From positions 1 to 32,522 of the forward strand of contig JAJYPA010000036.1 in the NCBI GenBank assembly GCA_021795795.1: a DNA stretch of 32,522 nucleotides, in the 5' to 3' direction. Positions 16,864-25,059 of this stretch are shown here, piece after piece (the stretch's first letter is position 1; each line of letters starts with the position of its first letter). Position numbers and translations under genes: made by a program. The notes beneath the pieces are model-generated. The model saw only the letters and a list, made by a program, of their open reading frames with translations, ran no database searches and was not told the origin of the DNA. This DNA comes from Pseudomonadota bacterium (lineage in GTDB: Bacteria; Pseudomonadota; Gammaproteobacteria; Halothiobacillales; Halothiobacillaceae).

Positions 16864-18710
16864 TGGACGGTCGCTTGCGTTTTCTTACCTGCGGCAGTGT
16901 GGACGATGGCAAAAGCACCCTCATCGGCCGGCTGCTCTTCGACACCAAACAAATATTCGATGATCAGTTCCAGGCCCTTGAAAAAGACTCCGCCCGCTTC
17001 GGCACCCAGGGTGCGGCGCCCGACCTGGCGTTGCTGGTGGACGGTCTGCAAGCGGAACGCGAGCAAGGCATCACCATTGACGTGGCCTACCGCTTCTTCG
17101 CCACGCCCGAGCGCGCCTTCATCGTCGCCGATACGCCAGGGCATGAGCAATACACCCGCAACATGGCCACCGGCGCCTCCACCGCCGATGCGGCGGTGGT
17201 CTTGGTGGACGCGCGTAAGGGCCTGCTGACCCAGACCCGCAGGCATACCCGCATCGTGGCGCTGATGGGGGTGCGGCAGGTGGTGTTGGCCGTCAATAAG
17301 ATGGACCTGATGGACTGGAGCGAAAGCACCTTCCGCGCCATTGCCGACGAGTACGCTACCTTTGCCCAGTATCTGGGCCTCACCGCCGCCGTGCAGGCCG
17401 TTCCCCTTTCTGCGCTGACGGGTGACAACCTCACCCGGCCCAGCATTCACACCCCCTGGTATGGCGGCCCCACCCTCCTGCAGTGGCTGGAGACCGTGCC
17501 CGCCGAGCAGCAGGAAACCCACAGTCCCTTGCGCCTGCCGGTGCAACTGGTGCTGCGGCCCCATGCCGAGTTCCGCGGCTATTGCGGCCGCATCGCCCAA
17601 GGCACGCTACGCCCTGGAGACGCAGTGCGCGTGCTCCCTTCAGGCGTTAGCTCTACGGTTCAGCAGGTATTCGTTGGCGAGCAGGCGCAGGCCCAAGCCC
17701 AAACCGGTGAATCGGTGTGCATCACCCTGGCCGACGAGCGCGACATCAGCCGGGGCGACGTGCTCTGTGCGGTCGATGCCCCACTGGAGATGGCCGAGCA
17801 GTTCCATGCCCATCTGCTGTGGCTGCACGAGCAAGCCCTCATCCCCGGTCGACCCTATTGGCTCCAACTGCACCACCGCACCGTATCGGCCACGGTGAGC
17901 TCCATCCGCCACCGCATCGACCCCAACAGTGGGGCGGAACTGGCCGCGCGCGAGCTGCAGATGAATGACATCGCCGAGGTGCATCTGAACCTCGATCGCC
18001 CGCTGCCCTTCGCGCCCTACGTCGAAAACCGTCACCTCGGTGCCTTCATCCTCATCGACCGCATGAATAACGCCACCGTGGGTGCCGGGATGCTGGACTT
18101 CGCTCTGCGCCGAGATCATAACCTGCACTGGCAGCAACTCAGCGTGAACAAAGCCGCCCGTGCGGCACTCAAGCACCAGCCCCCCCGCTGCGTGTGGTTC
18201 ACCGGACTGTCGGGGTCGGGCAAATCCACCCTGGCCAATCTGCTGGAAAAGCGCCTGCACGCCCAAGGGCACCATACCTACGTGCTGGACGGCGACAACG
18301 TGCGCCACGGACTGAATCGCGACCTGGGCTTTGCTGAGGCCGACCGGGCCGAGAACATCCGGCGTGTGGCGGAGGTAGCCCGGCTGATGGTGGATGCCGG
18401 GCTTATCGTGCTGGTGTCCTTCATCTCGCCTTACCGTGCCGAACGGGAATTCGCCCGCAGCCTCTTCGCGCCGGGGGAGTTTCTCGAGGTGTTCGTGGAT
18501 ACGCCGCTGGAAGAATGTGAGCGCCGCGACCCCAAGGGAATCTACGCCCGCGCCCGGGCCGGGCAGATTCCCAACTTCACCGGTATCAGCGGCCCCTACG
18601 AACCGCCTATTGCACCGGATCTGCGCCTCAGCACCCCCGGCAGCAGTCCGGAAGCGTTGCTGGAGCCGGTGTTAAAATTGTTGCAAAGCAATGGGCAGCG
18701 CGGCGAATGA
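16863..18710 (+). CDS. cysNC: Bifunctional sulfate adenylyltransferase GTPase subunit / APS kinase (CysN-CysC fusion)
   Basis: The 615-residue fusion activates sulfate to PAPS in two steps. The CysN part (about 1-430) is an EF-Tu-like GTPase with G1 GSVDDGKST at residues 11-19, [12 protein letters not shown] (G3) and NKMDLMDW (G4), followed by beta-barrel domains. The CysC part (about 440-615) is APS kinase with P-loop GLSGSGKST near 447-455, [15 protein letters not shown] and the lid segment [13 protein letters not shown]. All key residues look intact. It overlaps cysD by one base. The stop lies 28 bases before the ATG of cysQ, so cysD-cysNC-cysQ form one unit with the upstream sulfotransferase. 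The PAPS made here is the presumed donor for that enzyme. Confidence 0.96.
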   Translation: MDGRLRFLTCGSVDDGKSTLIGRLLFDTKQIFDDQFQALEKDSARFGTQGAAPDLALLVDGLQAEREQGITIDVAYRFFATPERAFIVADTPGHEQYTRNMATGASTADAAVVLVDARKGLLTQTRRHTRIVALMGVRQVVLAVNKMDLMDWSESTFRAIADEYATFAQYLGLTAAVQAVPLSALTGDNLTRPSIHTPWYGGPTLLQWLETVPAEQQETHSPLRLPVQLVLRPHAEFRGYCGRIAQGTLRPGDAVRVLPSGVSSTVQQVFVGEQAQAQAQTGESVCITLADERDISRGDVLCAVDAPLEMAEQFHAHLLWLHEQALIPGRPYWLQLHHRTVSATVSSIRHRIDPNSGAELAARELQMNDIAEVHLNLDRPLPFAPYVENRHLGAFILIDRMNNATVGAGMLDFALRRDHNLHWQQLSVNKAARAALKHQPPRCVWFTGLSGSGKSTLANLLEKRLHAQGHHTYVLDGDNVRHGLNRDLGFAEADRAENIRRVAEVARLMVDAGLIVLVSFISPYRAEREFARSLFAPGEFLEVFVDTPLEECERRDPKGIYARARAGQIPNFTGISGPYEPPIAPDLRLSTPGSSPEALLEPVLKLLQSNGQRGE

Positions 18711-18738
18711 CGCCTTTCAGATTTCAGGAGGTGATTGC

Positions 18739-19536
18739 ATGATCTCCGATACCGTGGACATGGAACGAATTATTGCCATCGCCAAAGAAGCCGGCGATGC
18801 CATCATGGAAATTTATCAACGCGATTTTACGGTGGATTATAAGGAAGATTCATCGCCTCTTACGGATGCCGATCGTGCCGCACACCGGGTCATTCTCCAC
18901 GGCCTTCATGCCCTTTATCCCGAGATTCCGTTTTTATCGGAAGAGGGTGATGCCATTCCTTATGAAATACGGAAATACTGGGGCCTTTTCTGGCTGGTGG
19001 ATCCCTTGGATGGCACTAAAGAATTCATCCGGAAAAATGGCGAATACACCGTAAACATTGCGCTGATTGAAAACAACAGGCCGGTGCTCGGTATAGTTTA
19101 CGCCCCGGCGCTGGATCGCATGTACTATGCAAAAGAGGGAGCAGGGGCATGGCGCCAGGATGCAGGGCAGTCGGCCCAGAAGCTTCCGTTACGTGTCAAT
19201 GATAGTCGGGAACAGAAGCTGACGGTGGTGGCTAGCAAATCCCATCAATCACCTGAGACGGCGGCCTATATCGACGAACTTGAAAAATCCACGCATGAAC
19301 TCGAAGTCGTTTCGATCGGCAGTTCCCTCAAGATCTGCCTTGTTGCTGAGGGATACGCGGATTGTTATCCCCGCTTGGGGCCGACCATGGAGTGGGATAC
19401 GGCAGCAGCCCATATCATTGCATTGGAAAGTGGTTGCATAATACGAGGCCTGCCTGATGGGGGTGAGTTTTTGTATAACAAATTGATCATGGGAAACTCT
19501 TATTTTGTCGTTCATAACAGGTCATGGATCTTTTGA
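18739..19536 (+). CDS. cysQ: 3'(2'),5'-bisphosphate nucleotidase CysQ
   Basis: CysQ hydrolyses 3'-phosphoadenosine 5'-phosphate (PAP), the by-product of every PAPS-dependent sulfotransfer, and so relieves product inhibition. The protein belongs to the inositol-monophosphatase superfamily. Metal-binding motifs are present: SEEGD near residues 67-71, DPLDGTKEF near 88-96 and EWDTAAAH near 218-225. I chose ATG at 18739 (265 residues) because a perfect AGGAGG lies six bases upstream; the frame runs open for 16 codons further 5' without a comparable site. The base composition is more AT-rich than cysNC. The ATG of a 41-codon frame (19524-19649) lies inside its 3' end. Confidence 0.93.
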   Translation: MISDTVDMERIIAIAKEAGDAIMEIYQRDFTVDYKEDSSPLTDADRAAHRVILHGLHALYPEIPFLSEEGDAIPYEIRKYWGLFWLVDPLDGTKEFIRKNGEYTVNIALIENNRPVLGIVYAPALDRMYYAKEGAGAWRQDAGQSAQKLPLRVNDSREQKLTVVASKSHQSPETAAYIDELEKSTHELEVVSIGSSLKICLVAEGYADCYPRLGPTMEWDTAAAHIIALESGCIIRGLPDGGEFLYNKLIMGNSYFVVHNRSWIF

Positions 19537-19705
19537 AGTTGATCAGCGCCAGCATTGCCAATGGCGTAACATCCTTATCCAGAACGGGGCGTTTTCCACA
19601 ATCAGGCGAAAAGTACCTGAGCGCCTGGGCCAGGACTTTAACAGTTTAATTCCGTTGTTCTTATTTGGTTTCCGCTTAACAACGCATGATTAGGAGGTTT
19701 TTCAA

Positions 19706-20473
19706 ATGATTTCCAAAGCGATTACTCTTGGTGGGCATGAATTTTCCATTTTCGGAGTTTCTGATGATGACCCATATTTCTGCGGTATTAAGAGCGATAT
19801 GGAAAATGAATTCCAGATTTTGTGCCGAAAATTCGTAAAATGCGACTATACCTGCATCGATGTTGGGGCAAATATTGGAATAAAATCGTTATTTTTATCG
19901 CGCCACATAAAAGACGGGCGCGTCATGGCGATTGAGGCAAACCCTGCCGTCGCCAATATATTAGAAAAGAATATCAAAGGGAATTGCGCAGACAATGTCA
20001 CAATAAAAGTATGTGCCATTGGAGAAAATAACGGTCTTTCAAAATTTGAAGGGGGGTCTGCATATGGGCACCTTTCTTCCAATGAAAATGGCATCGAGGT
20101 TTCTGTGTTAACTCTTGACACAGCATTGCGTGAGATTGGTATAACCAATTTCGATTTTATAAAAATTGATGTCGAAGGGAATGAATTTCAAATTATAAGG
20201 AGTTCGATGGATATCATAGACAAGAATCAATCTCTGGTCATGTTCGAATTTAATTCTTGGTGCCTGCTAGCTTTTGGGAACAATAATCCATTAGACTTCC
20301 TGAAATACATAACGCAACATTTTTCCCATGTGTACACGATAAATAAAAATGGCACGGATTCCAATTTACTTAGCCGCGTACAGAAAGGTTATGAGATTCA
20401 CGTGTTACATCAGAATCTCCTGCGTGACGGTTTGTTACAGATATATTGGCAACAAATTCAGCTTGGCGATTAG
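19706..20473 (+). CDS. FkbM-family SAM-dependent methyltransferase
   Basis: A 255-residue class I methyltransferase of the FkbM type. Members are commonly found in glycan and polyketide clusters, where they O-methylate sugars. The SAM-binding motif I is DVGANIGIKSLFLSRH near residues 52-67, an acidic residue follows in MAIEANP, and the family motif FIKIDVEGNE is near 151-160. The start is ATG at 19706 with TAGGAGG nine bases before it. The coding sequence is clearly more AT-rich than the cys genes and the exporter, which suggests separate acquisition. The 169-base gap upstream contains only the small 19524-19649 frame. Its partner is probably the methyltransferase 73 bases downstream; the acceptor sugar is unknown. 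Confidence 0.88.
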   Translation: MISKAITLGGHEFSIFGVSDDDPYFCGIKSDMENEFQILCRKFVKCDYTCIDVGANIGIKSLFLSRHIKDGRVMAIEANPAVANILEKNIKGNCADNVTIKVCAIGENNGLSKFEGGSAYGHLSSNENGIEVSVLTLDTALREIGITNFDFIKIDVEGNEFQIIRSSMDIIDKNQSLVMFEFNSWCLLAFGNNNPLDFLKYITQHFSHVYTINKNGTDSNLLSRVQKGYEIHVLHQNLLRDGLLQIYWQQIQLGD

Positions 20474-20546
20474 CTCCATTGCAACCTCTGTAACGTTACA
20501 TTTTTGAGCACTTTCATTTAACATCTAATCTTTAAGGGTAATATTA

Positions 20547-21323
20547 ATGGACTCAATGTGCTGTACAAAACTCGCGATGTCATCTTTGGAGTTTAAAAAT
20601 TGGATTAAACTTATGCGGCACAACTATATTCTTCATAGAAAATTATGGGAATGGTGTTTTATCGCCCAAGTTCTAAGAGAGCATGGCATGCTTATTTCGG
20701 GGAAGTCTGGCCTAGGATTTGGTGTTGGCACCGACCCGCTCACAAGTCTCTTTGCGTCTTTTGGGGCGCGCATCCTTGCAACAGATTTAGACACTGGGGA
20801 AGCAGCCGCAGCGGGATGGGTTGCAACCTCCCAACATGGTGATAACAAGAATATGCTTAATATGAGAGGTATATGCGGAGAACAAGAATTTAAAGACCTT
20901 GTAGATTTCGAGTTTGCTAATATGAATGATATACCAGAACGATACAAGGAACGTTTTGATTTTGTGTGGTCATCCTGCTGCTTAGAGCACCTCGGGTCGA
21001 TTGAGAATGGGGCGCAGTTCATTCTCAATTCCATTAGCTGCTTGAGGCCAGGTGGAATAGCGGTTCACACTACCGAATTTAATGTGTCGTCGGATTTGGA
21101 AACTATCGAAACTGGTCCAACGGTTCTATTTCGCAAAAAAGATATTGAGCAGGTTATCGAAAATCTAAGAAACCTCGGATGCCATATTCGTATGGATTGG
21201 GATTGCGGTGACCAGCCGGAGGATTACTATGTTGATATTCCTCCGTACTCTCGTACCCCACATCTTAAACTTCGGATCGCCCAATATACCGTAACATCAA
21301 TTGGATTGGTAATCATCAAATAG
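20547..21323 (+). CDS. Class I SAM-dependent methyltransferase-like protein
   Basis: The 258-residue protein folds as a Rossmann methyltransferase by pattern. A glycine-rich motif I (GLGFGVGTDPLTSLFASFG) is followed by the acidic motif ILATDLDTGE, then FDFVWSSCCLEHLGSI, which corresponds to the 'CxxxLEH' region of ubiE-like enzymes, and a later CLRPGGIAVHTTEFN strand. The start is ATG at 20547 after AAGGGT. It is AT-rich like the FkbM gene before it. The specific substrate is not recognisable; the cluster suggests a sugar or sugar-nucleotide. The IS begins about 370 bases downstream. Confidence 0.8.
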   Translation: MDSMCCTKLAMSSLEFKNWIKLMRHNYILHRKLWEWCFIAQVLREHGMLISGKSGLGFGVGTDPLTSLFASFGARILATDLDTGEAAAAGWVATSQHGDNKNMLNMRGICGEQEFKDLVDFEFANMNDIPERYKERFDFVWSSCCLEHLGSIENGAQFILNSISCLRPGGIAVHTTEFNVSSDLETIETGPTVLFRKKDIEQVIENLRNLGCHIRMDWDCGDQPEDYYVDIPPYSRTPHLKLRIAQYTVTSIGLVIIK

Positions 21324-21689
21324 ATACAATCGACGTCACGCTGACAGACTGAAATGGGTCCATACAGGTAGTTATCCATTCCAAAATATTGCTGCGAGTG
21401 TTGCTGCTATCTTAGAATTTTGGTTGGTGCACCGATAAATATACCTTAACACGGGCCCAATGATAAAATGGTATCATTATGTTTTTGCATAAATGATTAC
21501 TTCAGATTACACAAGAGCGCTTCGCGGAATGTGATTAAATGACAACGTGGATGACAGGATATGTCAAAAAACTTGGCCGGGCACGGCAACGCCAAATGTA
21601 ATAGGAGATTGAGACATGGTTCGAGGCTGCGAATGGGAGCATCCCGTGACCGGTGTTGGTAGGCCAAAAGTTAAAAATATCATTGGAAG
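21324..21689. other. Gene-poor stretch left of the insertion sequence
   Basis: This 366-base stretch holds no convincing gene. A short ATG frame with a good Shine-Dalgarno (AGGAG) starts at 21616 and reads into the IS, where it happens to join the transposase frame. Removing the IS and one target repeat would end it after about 26 codons. An imperfect dyad AATGAT/ATCATT lies near 21460-21480. It looks like non-coding flank or decayed sequence. Confidence 0.4.
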
Positions 21690-21705
21690 GGCACCTCGAA
21701 AAACC
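21690..21705 (+). repeat. IS left terminal inverted repeat
   Basis: GGCACCTCGAAAAACC, paired with 22927-22942 in inverted orientation (14/16 identical). Confidence 0.75.
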
Positions 21706-21735
21706 TTTCCATTTCGGCTGTATATGATAAAATAT

Positions 21736-21752
21736 AACCTATTGAATAGGTT
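21736..21752. promoter_or_regulatory. Perfect 17-base dyad immediately before the transposase ribosome site
   Basis: AACCTATTGAATAGGTT is a perfect inverted repeat around a central G and ends exactly where the GGAGG ribosome site (21753-21757) starts. It could be an operator, or an RNA hairpin limiting transposase translation. Confidence 0.5.
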
Positions 21753-21765
21753 GGAGGTATGCCGG

Positions 21766-22815
21766 ATGAAACCACGAAAGAGCGCGATCAAAACCGACCT
21801 GTTTGCAGCGGGTTACCACCAGCAGAAACTGGACCAGTTGGGTGATCCCTTGCTGCGCATCGCTTCATGTATCGACTTTCCTGCCTTGGCGGCAGAGGTC
21901 AATCGTGCGGCCCCTCGTCCGGTGAGTCCACAAGGCGGTCGCCCTCCGTATCCCACGGAAACCATGGTGCGGATATCGGTGTTAAAGCGCCTCTACAATC
22001 TTTCAGACGAGCAGATGGAGTATCAGCTGCAAGATCGCCATAGCTATCAGCGTTTTTGCGGTCTGGTGGATGCTGCGCGTCTTCCGGATCGCACGACCAT
22101 CTGGCACTTTGAAAATCGTATTGGCGTAGCCGGTGCCGACGCGCTGTTTGCGGCCGTCGAGCAGCAAATCCTGCGTCATGGTTATGTAGCCCGGGGGGGC
22201 CGGATCATCGATGCCACACTGGTACCGGCACCCAAGCAACATTTCTCCAGAGACGACAAGGAACAGATCAAAGAAAACGCGATGCCGGCTGACTGGAGCC
22301 CCGCAAAGCGCCGTCAGAAAGATCTGGATGCTACCTGGACCAAGAAGCATGGCAAAAGCACCTATGGCTTCAAGCTCTCTGTCAGCGTAGATCGCAAACA
22401 CAAGCTGATCCGCAAGCTGGTGACCGATACGGCCGCTGTCCACGACAGCCAACACTTTGAGGCCGTACTGGATGACTGGAATACCAGCGCTGAAGTCTAT
22501 GCGGATAGAGGCTACCCCAGTCAGGGACGGGAAGAACAACTCAAGGCTCAAGGCTACCGGAGTCGTATCCAACGGAAAGGCAGTCGCAACCACCCGCTGT
22601 CCGAATTCCAGCAACTGCGCAACCATAAAATCGCCAAAGTGCGGGCGCGCGTCGAACATGTATTCGGCGCCATGGAGCAGATGGGTGGCAAGAGTATTCG
22701 GGCCATCGGTCAGGCGCGGGCCGACTTTGCACTGACCATGATGGCGGTCACCTACAACATCAAGCGCCTGGTGTTTCTCGAAGCGGATCCTATTAGGGCG
22801 CTAGCGTGCCCGTAA
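21766..22815 (+). CDS. IS5-family DDE transposase
   Basis: The transposase excises and joins the element through a DDE catalytic triad. The N-terminal DUF772-type part contains RPPYPTETMVRISVLKRLYN and LSDEQMEYQLQDR. The catalytic domain has the first Asp in IIDATLVPAP, the second in YADRGYPSQGREEQL, and the Glu in RARVEHVFGAMEQMGG near the C-terminus, all intact. The frame is open from 21616, but I place the start at ATG 21766 (349 residues) because GGAGG is eight bases upstream and the earlier part runs across the IS left end. There is no internal stop, so it is potentially active. Confidence 0.92.
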   Translation: MKPRKSAIKTDLFAAGYHQQKLDQLGDPLLRIASCIDFPALAAEVNRAAPRPVSPQGGRPPYPTETMVRISVLKRLYNLSDEQMEYQLQDRHSYQRFCGLVDAARLPDRTTIWHFENRIGVAGADALFAAVEQQILRHGYVARGGRIIDATLVPAPKQHFSRDDKEQIKENAMPADWSPAKRRQKDLDATWTKKHGKSTYGFKLSVSVDRKHKLIRKLVTDTAAVHDSQHFEAVLDDWNTSAEVYADRGYPSQGREEQLKAQGYRSRIQRKGSRNHPLSEFQQLRNHKIAKVRARVEHVFGAMEQMGGKSIRAIGQARADFALTMMAVTYNIKRLVFLEADPIRALACP

Positions 22816-22875
22816 TTCGCAAAATTATGGAAAAACTGCCGTAAAGACCAGCATTCGGCATCAAAACAGTAGGGA

Positions 22876-22906
22876 AATAACCTGAATCCTGATTTTTCAG
22901 GTTATT
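22876..22906 (+). terminator. Strong hairpin behind the transposase
   Basis: AATAACCTGAA and TTCAGGTTATT form a perfect 11-base stem around a 9-base loop, 61 bases after the transposase stop. Only a weak T-rich run follows (CTTCGTTC), but the position fits a terminator inside the IS right end. Confidence 0.55.
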
Positions 22907-22926
22907 CTTCGTTCGGAGGGAGCATC

Positions 22927-22942
22927 GGTTTTTAGAGATGCC
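22927..22942 (-). repeat. IS right terminal inverted repeat
   Basis: The reverse complement reads GGCATCTCTAAAAACC, matching the left end at 14 of 16 bases. It is followed directly by the second TGGAAG copy. Confidence 0.75.
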
Positions 22943-23043
22943 TGGAAGGTGTTAAGTGAAGATAAGCTGCAAATTCAGCATGAAAATGATAAAACCTGTT
23001 TCGGGTGTGGACCCGGCGGACTTCCTCAACTGGATGAATGAAT

Positions 23044-23199
23044 ATGGATTACAGTATCTTTGTCATTGATTGGCGTCCTGGATCGGAAGTGCCTGTGGAC
23101 TCGGTCACCACCTTGTTCGACGGCTGGGGACGTCGCACTCGTATCGAAGATATCCCTTTTCTGCCGCGTGAAAAGATCCGCCTTATCGATGGCACCTGA
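23044..23199 (+). CDS. Possible 51-residue ORF or gene remnant between the IS and the lipoprotein gene
   Basis: The 299-base gap between the IS right end and the lipoprotein gene has no long gene. It holds a 51-codon ATG frame ending at TGA 23197-23199 (start MDYSIFVIDWRPGSEVPVD, end KIRLIDGT). A 30-codon GTG frame (22949-23041) containing the cysteine pair CFGCG ends just upstream. Both are plausible as protein but short and unrecognised. Their position next to the IS suggests leftovers of a deleted gene. Confidence 0.25.
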   Translation: MDYSIFVIDWRPGSEVPVDSVTTLFDGWGRRTRIEDIPFLPREKIRLIDGT

Positions 23200-23241
23200 C
23201 GACCACGGCCGGACAGTTACAAGCACGAGAGGGGTATGAGT

Positions 23242-24999
23242 ATGAACCGACTTTTGATCATCGAACTATTCCGCCGGACGCACTCCGTGATTTCATCCCG
23301 GCTGATCGTGGTGGCGTGGACTCTCGTGGCCCTTGGTGGCTGCGCGTCCGTTATGCCCTATGGCGGGTCAGGTACATCAGCACCAACGGCGACATCCGTT
23401 TTGCCGCAGCATGTCCTTTTGCCCCAGATCAAAAGGACCTATCCGACCTTTCAGCCGAAAATGCCGCCGCCTGCCCGGCACCTCTATGTGGCAAACATCG
23501 GCGCACTCCCGCCGGATCAGAAGCGATTGCTGGTGACGCTACAAGGCCTTGTCAACCGCACCCAGCCGCGTATTTACCTGGTCTGGGGTCCGGATGATCT
23601 GTTCTGGCTGCGCCAGATGCAGAAACAGGGGCAAACCGGCACAACGATTCCGGTTAACCAGCCTTTGTCGCTGGTACGGATTTTCCGTAATGACATACAG
23701 GGTGCGGTGATCCCGGATCCAAAAGTTTACATTTCGCCGGATATTGCGGTGGATATTGCGGCGGTGGACAACCTGGTGGTGGCCACGCCCGCCCTGGCGC
23801 GGCAATTGAATTTGCCGATCAGGGTGGATTTGCGTGGGCGCTTTAAGAGTGACGTGCAAGCCCTGCGGTACCTACGAGCACAACTAGCGCCGCGGATGAA
23901 TCCCTTCTTATTTTTATGCTTGGATCCCCCAGTTCTGGCCGACGGCGCGGAAGATCAGATCATTGCCGCGCGCGGTATCACCTTTTGGGTGACTGGTCCC
24001 AAGGAGCAGCAGGAGCCAGGGGCTGACATGGCTGGCGAAAAACAGCAAATAGAAAAACTCTTTGCCGCTACGCCGCTGGATGGGGTGGTACGGGGTTTCT
24101 GGTGGAATGGTCCCGGTACGGGTCTTGGGGAAGGCAATGGTGTCAAGCTTGGGTCGGAATTCGGCAAAGCCACGGTGGTCAGCAATTACGTGCATAACCT
24201 GTCGGTGTTCAGCGGCGTACGGCTGGCGGCGCTGCAGCAGAAATTCGCCCCCCCCCCGAAACTGAATCGATCCAAGGTGTATCTCTCGTTTACTGTTTCC
24301 GACGGCGACAATCTGAATACTTGGCAGAATTTTTTCTGGCATTGGTTTAAGAGTCCGTACTATGGCAAGCTCGCGGTCGGTTGGGCCATGGGCCCGACAC
24401 TCATCGACGTGGCGCCCACGCTGGCGCAATGGTACTACCAGCATGCCGGGTCGTATAATGAATTTATAGCCGGTGTTTCCGGCATCGGTTATATGTACCC
24501 GTCCGTCTGGGCGATGCGCTTGGATAATCGCCAAGCTGCGTTCCAGCATTTTTATCGCTGGACTTGGCGCTACATGCAGCGGATGGATATGAAAACTCTC
24601 CGCGTGCATCGGGCCTTCGCACGAAATAACCAAATGGCTCGGCAGGATATCGCCAAAGTGGCAATGGCGTTGCCGCAAGCGCAATTTATAATGCCGGATT
24701 ACGGCTACGCTGGTGAGAAGGATTACCACCGGATCACATACGAGCTACCAAGTGGGCAGGTTATTTTCCGGGCAGGTACTAGTTGGCAGGCGGATACGCA
24801 GAAACTCCCTAATCTAGTTCAACAAATCCGCTCCCGTGTGGGGGTAACACGGCCAGCATTTATCAATGTCTTTGTCTTGAATTGGACCAGTGGTATGCAC
24901 CGACTCTACCTGCTTCTCAAAGCGCTCGGCCCGGATTATGTGGATGTCACTCCCTCCCAGTTGAATACGCTTTATCGTGAGGCACTCCATGGTGGCTAA
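23242..24999 (+). CDS. GxGYxYP-family lipoprotein (putative glycoside-hydrolase-like)
   Basis: The family is named for its motif, seen here as GIGYMYP at about residues 414-420. The N-terminal part (about 70-130) has the matching segment YVANIGALPPDQKRLL with VTLQGLVNRTQPRIYLVWG. Proteins of this family are predicted carbohydrate-active enzymes, but their activity is little documented. The signal peptide has a lipobox ending GGC (LVALGGCASVMPYGG), so it should be anchored to a membrane; the CASVMPYGG segment resembles the start of both mature OPX proteins here. Two ATGs are possible: 23236, too close to GAGGGG, and 23242, eight bases after it. I prefer the latter (585 residues). It lies 60 bases before the second OPX gene, so a role in trimming or releasing the exported glycan is reasonable. 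Confidence 0.85.
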   Translation: MNRLLIIELFRRTHSVISSRLIVVAWTLVALGGCASVMPYGGSGTSAPTATSVLPQHVLLPQIKRTYPTFQPKMPPPARHLYVANIGALPPDQKRLLVTLQGLVNRTQPRIYLVWGPDDLFWLRQMQKQGQTGTTIPVNQPLSLVRIFRNDIQGAVIPDPKVYISPDIAVDIAAVDNLVVATPALARQLNLPIRVDLRGRFKSDVQALRYLRAQLAPRMNPFLFLCLDPPVLADGAEDQIIAARGITFWVTGPKEQQEPGADMAGEKQQIEKLFAATPLDGVVRGFWWNGPGTGLGEGNGVKLGSEFGKATVVSNYVHNLSVFSGVRLAALQQKFAPPPKLNRSKVYLSFTVSDGDNLNTWQNFFWHWFKSPYYGKLAVGWAMGPTLIDVAPTLAQWYYQHAGSYNEFIAGVSGIGYMYPSVWAMRLDNRQAAFQHFYRWTWRYMQRMDMKTLRVHRAFARNNQMARQDIAKVAMALPQAQFIMPDYGYAGEKDYHRITYELPSGQVIFRAGTSWQADTQKLPNLVQQIRSRVGVTRPAFINVFVLNWTSGMHRLYLLLKALGPDYVDVTPSQLNTLYREALHGG

Positions 25000-25059
25000 A
25001 CCGGAACTGCAGCGTGGACTGACGCAGCAATCAGAGATAATGGATCGGGGAGACGGAAA

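Larger units (their letters stand above)
21690..22942 (+). mobile_element. Complete IS5-family insertion sequence
   Basis: The element is about 1253 bases. Its ends are terminal inverted repeats: GGCACCTCGAAAAACC at 21690-21705 and the reverse complement GGCATCTCTAAAAACC at 22927-22942, matching at 14 of 16 positions. Each end is directly flanked by TGGAAG (21684-21689 and 22943-22948), a candidate 6-bp target duplication. It holds one DDE transposase gene and a strong hairpin behind it. The element sits between the methyltransferase pair and the GxGYxYP lipoprotein. Six bases is not the most common duplication length for this family, so the exact ends are moderately certain. Confidence 0.8.

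Noticed and set aside
21616..21765. 50-residue N-terminal extension of the transposase
   Set aside because: It runs through the IS left inverted repeat from outside the element. The internal ATG at 21766 has its own strong ribosome site and fits the family start.
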